From Mermis nigrescens (lineage: Eukaryota; Nematoda; Enoplea; Mermithida; Mermithidae): a stretch of DNA of 64,000 nt. The stretch lies in assembly GCA_036768485.1 (NCBI GenBank), contig JAVLUZ010000710.1, positions 37,501 through 101,500 on the forward strand, read 5' to 3'. This document shows positions 62,033-64,000 of this stretch, piece by piece. The notes under the pieces are model-generated. The model had not been told where the DNA came from. It did no database searches and was given only the letters and a program-made list of their open reading frames with translations. Made by a program: the position numbers and the translations under genes. Numbering within the stretch: the stretch's first letter is position 1; every line of letters starts with the position of its first letter.

Positions 62033-62198
62033 TAATACTGATCATATAAATCAGATTTAATATACAGCGATTTCTTGGTTAGAAAAAATCGAATGTGGAT
62101 TGTTTAAGATGCTTTATTTATTTGAAGCGTCTGACTTAATAATCACAAGTATTTTAACTAAGCTGAGGTTTTAAATTACGTGAATCTCTGATATTAGC

Positions 62199-63020
62199 AG
62201 ACATGCACAGCATGGGAATTCTGGGGGAATACAGTTTTTAAGTGCCTTTTTTGGGCCTAAAAATGGTAGGTACCTACCTACCATACATGATCTTGGGGGT
62301 TTTACTTCTACCCAAAGTTTCACCCCCCGCAAAATGTTTTCAACCTTCTTCAAGATTATCGATTTTTTGAAATTTCCTAAAATTTTCGAAAAAATTGTAG
62401 AAAAGATGCTTTTTAAGCCTTTTTAGGTATCTGTACCGCTCAAAAGCCAAATTTTCGGCGCTTCGCGCCATTATACTCATGTTTTGACTATATTCTGTTC
62501 AATTTGTTCCGACTTTTTTGATTTTTTGGAATTTTTTATGTTTTTATGCTCTAGAAAGGATGAAGCATCGTCAGAAACGCTGAAAAACGATGCTTTGACG
62601 CGTACCTACCATTTTTGGATCAAAAAAGGCACTTTATAATTTCAGCCCCCCTCCTCCCAGAATTCCAATGCTATGCATGTATGGCAGGTACGCGTCAAAA
62701 CATCGTTTTTCGACGTTTTGACTATGCTCATTCTTTCTAGAGCATAGAAAACAGAGAAGAATTGAAAAAAATTTTTAAAAGAATTCGAAAAAATCAAAAA
62801 AATTGTGCAAATTGAACAAAATATAGTCAAAACATGGGTATATGGCGCGAAGCGCCGAAAATTTAACACTTTTGAGCGAATAGATGGCTAAAAACGCTTG
62901 AAAAAAGCACCTTTTCTACGAACTTTTCAGAAAGTTTGCGGGAACTCTCGAAAAATCGCGTCTTCTGGTGGGGGTTGGGGTGAAAACGCCCAAACCCTGC
63001 TCCTTCCAAGATCACGTATG
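62199..63020. mobile_element. MULE-like foldback element (family D), opposite orientation, in ERGIC2 intron
   Basis: Flanked by GATATTAGC (62190-62198) and GATATTAGT (63021-63029). It starts AGACATGCACAGCATGG and ends CCAAGATCACGTATG, the same ends as the copy at 37735, reversed. It holds GGCGCTTCGCGCC at about 62457 and GGCGCGAAGCGCC at about 62843. Confidence 0.75.
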
Positions 63021-63337
63021 GATATTAGTGGTGCTTTAAGACGTGCGCATGAATGATTTTAGGTTAATACTCGTATTTTAACGCATTCATTTTGACTTTA
63101 GGAAAGAAGATGTTGTTTTGTTGGTTCTATTGGCAGCTGACCTAAAAATTCACGAGTGTTTGTTATACATACCCATTATTTATTTTATTTTTCTGACCTG
63201 AAAATTACGCTTAGTCAAAACGTAATCATAATCGTAAATAATTAGACTGTTTTGACTGAGATTAAACGTCCACTGCGCAATTTATATGACTTACAGGTCG
63301 AATCTCTGAAATAACGGTCTTTTCTTAATGTTTTTAG

Positions 63338-63446
63338 TTTTGGTCATTTGTAGCGCTATTATCGTGTGGCTTGTAATCGAAGAAATACGCTATTATTCCG
63401 AAGTGCAGTACCGGTATAAATTCGTAGTCGACACTGAATTCGACAA
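63338..63446 (+). CDS. ERGIC2: ERGIC2/Erv41 exon 2 with first transmembrane helix
   Basis: The acceptor is TTTTTAG and the donor AA|GTAAAT. The first two bases complete the codon opened by exon 1, giving S-G-G-A-V. A hydrophobic helix (V-I-C-S-A-I-I-V-W-L-V-I) is followed by Y-Y-S-E and the luminal start Y-K-F-V-V-D-T-E-F-D, as in the family's F-x-x-D-T-D-F-D-S-K-L-x-I-N-x-D. The remaining exons must lie beyond the window. Confidence 0.8.
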
Positions 63447-63454
63447 GTAAATGT

Positions 63455-64000
63455 GCGTATAAACACTGTTTTTTTGTGCGAGACAAAGATTTCGAGGCCG
63501 TACAAAGACTTTTTGGGGCAAAGTAATAGTAATTTTATTGCTTTTTTGACCATTTTTTTAGCAAAATTTGAAAAATTTTCCGGCGCTTCGCGCCAAATAT
63601 CTTAATTACATCCTATTTAGCTCCAAGCGCGAGCATTTAACACTCCAAAATCTATCTTTAAGCATCCTTGTACAGATTTCAGCATCTTTTACATCTCTCT
63701 ACTGTTTTATAAAGATTTTATGCTGAAAAAAGAACTATCAAACAACTTTGCACTGTTTTTTGCCGTTTGAAGACAAAATTGGCTTTTGTATCTTTGCGTT
63801 GCATTGAATTTATAAGCGAATTGGTGTTTATTTTGAGATTCAGTCAGCATATTGCAATCGCTGTATTATTTCTGATTGTGCAACACAAGTTATTTTAGCT
63901 TTGTGAGATGAATTTTATGTGTAAATTCAACCTAAGAAGACTCATGAAAATTTCAGCGCTGCGCGCCGAACTAATATAACCAGCTGAATGTAGGACAAAG
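63455..64000. repeat. Family L fragment at window end, after ERGIC2 exon 2
   Basis: AACACTGTTTTTTTGTGCG opens it, CCGGCGCTTCGCGCC lies near 63579 and CGCTGCGCGCCGAACTAAT near 63957. It is probably intron sequence of ERGIC2. Confidence 0.5.

Larger units (their letters stand above)
59742..63337 (+). other. ERGIC2: ERGIC2 intron 1
   Basis: Bounded by GTGAGT and TTTTTAG. It holds the elements at 59869, 60931 and 62199 and the GC island at 61965. 60059-60921, 61367-61964 and 63030-63337 show nothing recognised. Confidence 0.7.

Overview
This window looks like nuclear DNA of an animal, most likely an arthropod. It is AT-rich, it has long introns with GT-AG borders, and nearly everything outside a few exons is interspersed repeat. 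A LOA/I-type non-LTR retrotransposon with an RNase H domain, hAT-type elements and host genes of animal type (a membrane phospholipase B and an ERGIC2/Erv41 protein) support this. I see no prokaryotic gene organisation, no rRNA and no intact tRNA.

Layout. 0-3 kb: a 1.5-kb noncoding repeat (family A) with internal tandem arrays, then a 20-bp minisatellite. 3.3-7.8 kb: a LOA-like LINE with both ends and a 14-bp target duplication, but internally deleted and frameshifted. 8-24.5 kb: a dense mosaic of short GC-ended elements (several with 9-bp target duplications elsewhere in the window, here called MULE-like), a hAT MITE, a ~170-bp MITE (family G), and several copies of a ~3-kb noncoding element (family E) built from tandem modules rich in the motif GTGTAAA, each joined to a long-TIR element (family F).

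24.7-39.0 kb, minus strand: a host gene reconstructed from nine exons with compatible splice sites and phases. It encodes a signal peptide, an SGNH/GDSL phospholipase B1-type ectodomain, one transmembrane helix and a short tail. The nucleophile serine is kept, but the oxyanion-hole Asn and the catalytic His are replaced. A MULE-like insertion sits exactly at the end of the GDS exon, and the next block cannot be read cleanly. It is either a pseudoenzyme or a decaying pseudogene. Its introns hold a 1.3-kb near-palindromic element with an exon-like ORF in its loop.

39-52 kb: more E, A, F and G copies, inverted minisatellites and foldbacks. 52.5-55.9 kb: a frameshifted hAT transposase fragment beside CAGTG-ended inverted repeats full of TGTACA. 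56.3-58.7 kb: a 2.4-kb element with ~490-bp terminal inverted repeats. 59.6-63.4 kb, plus strand: the first two coding exons of an ERGIC2 gene that runs out of the window, with MULE-like elements in its first intron.

All identifications come from reading motifs, splice sites and flanking duplications by eye. No database or alignment was run.
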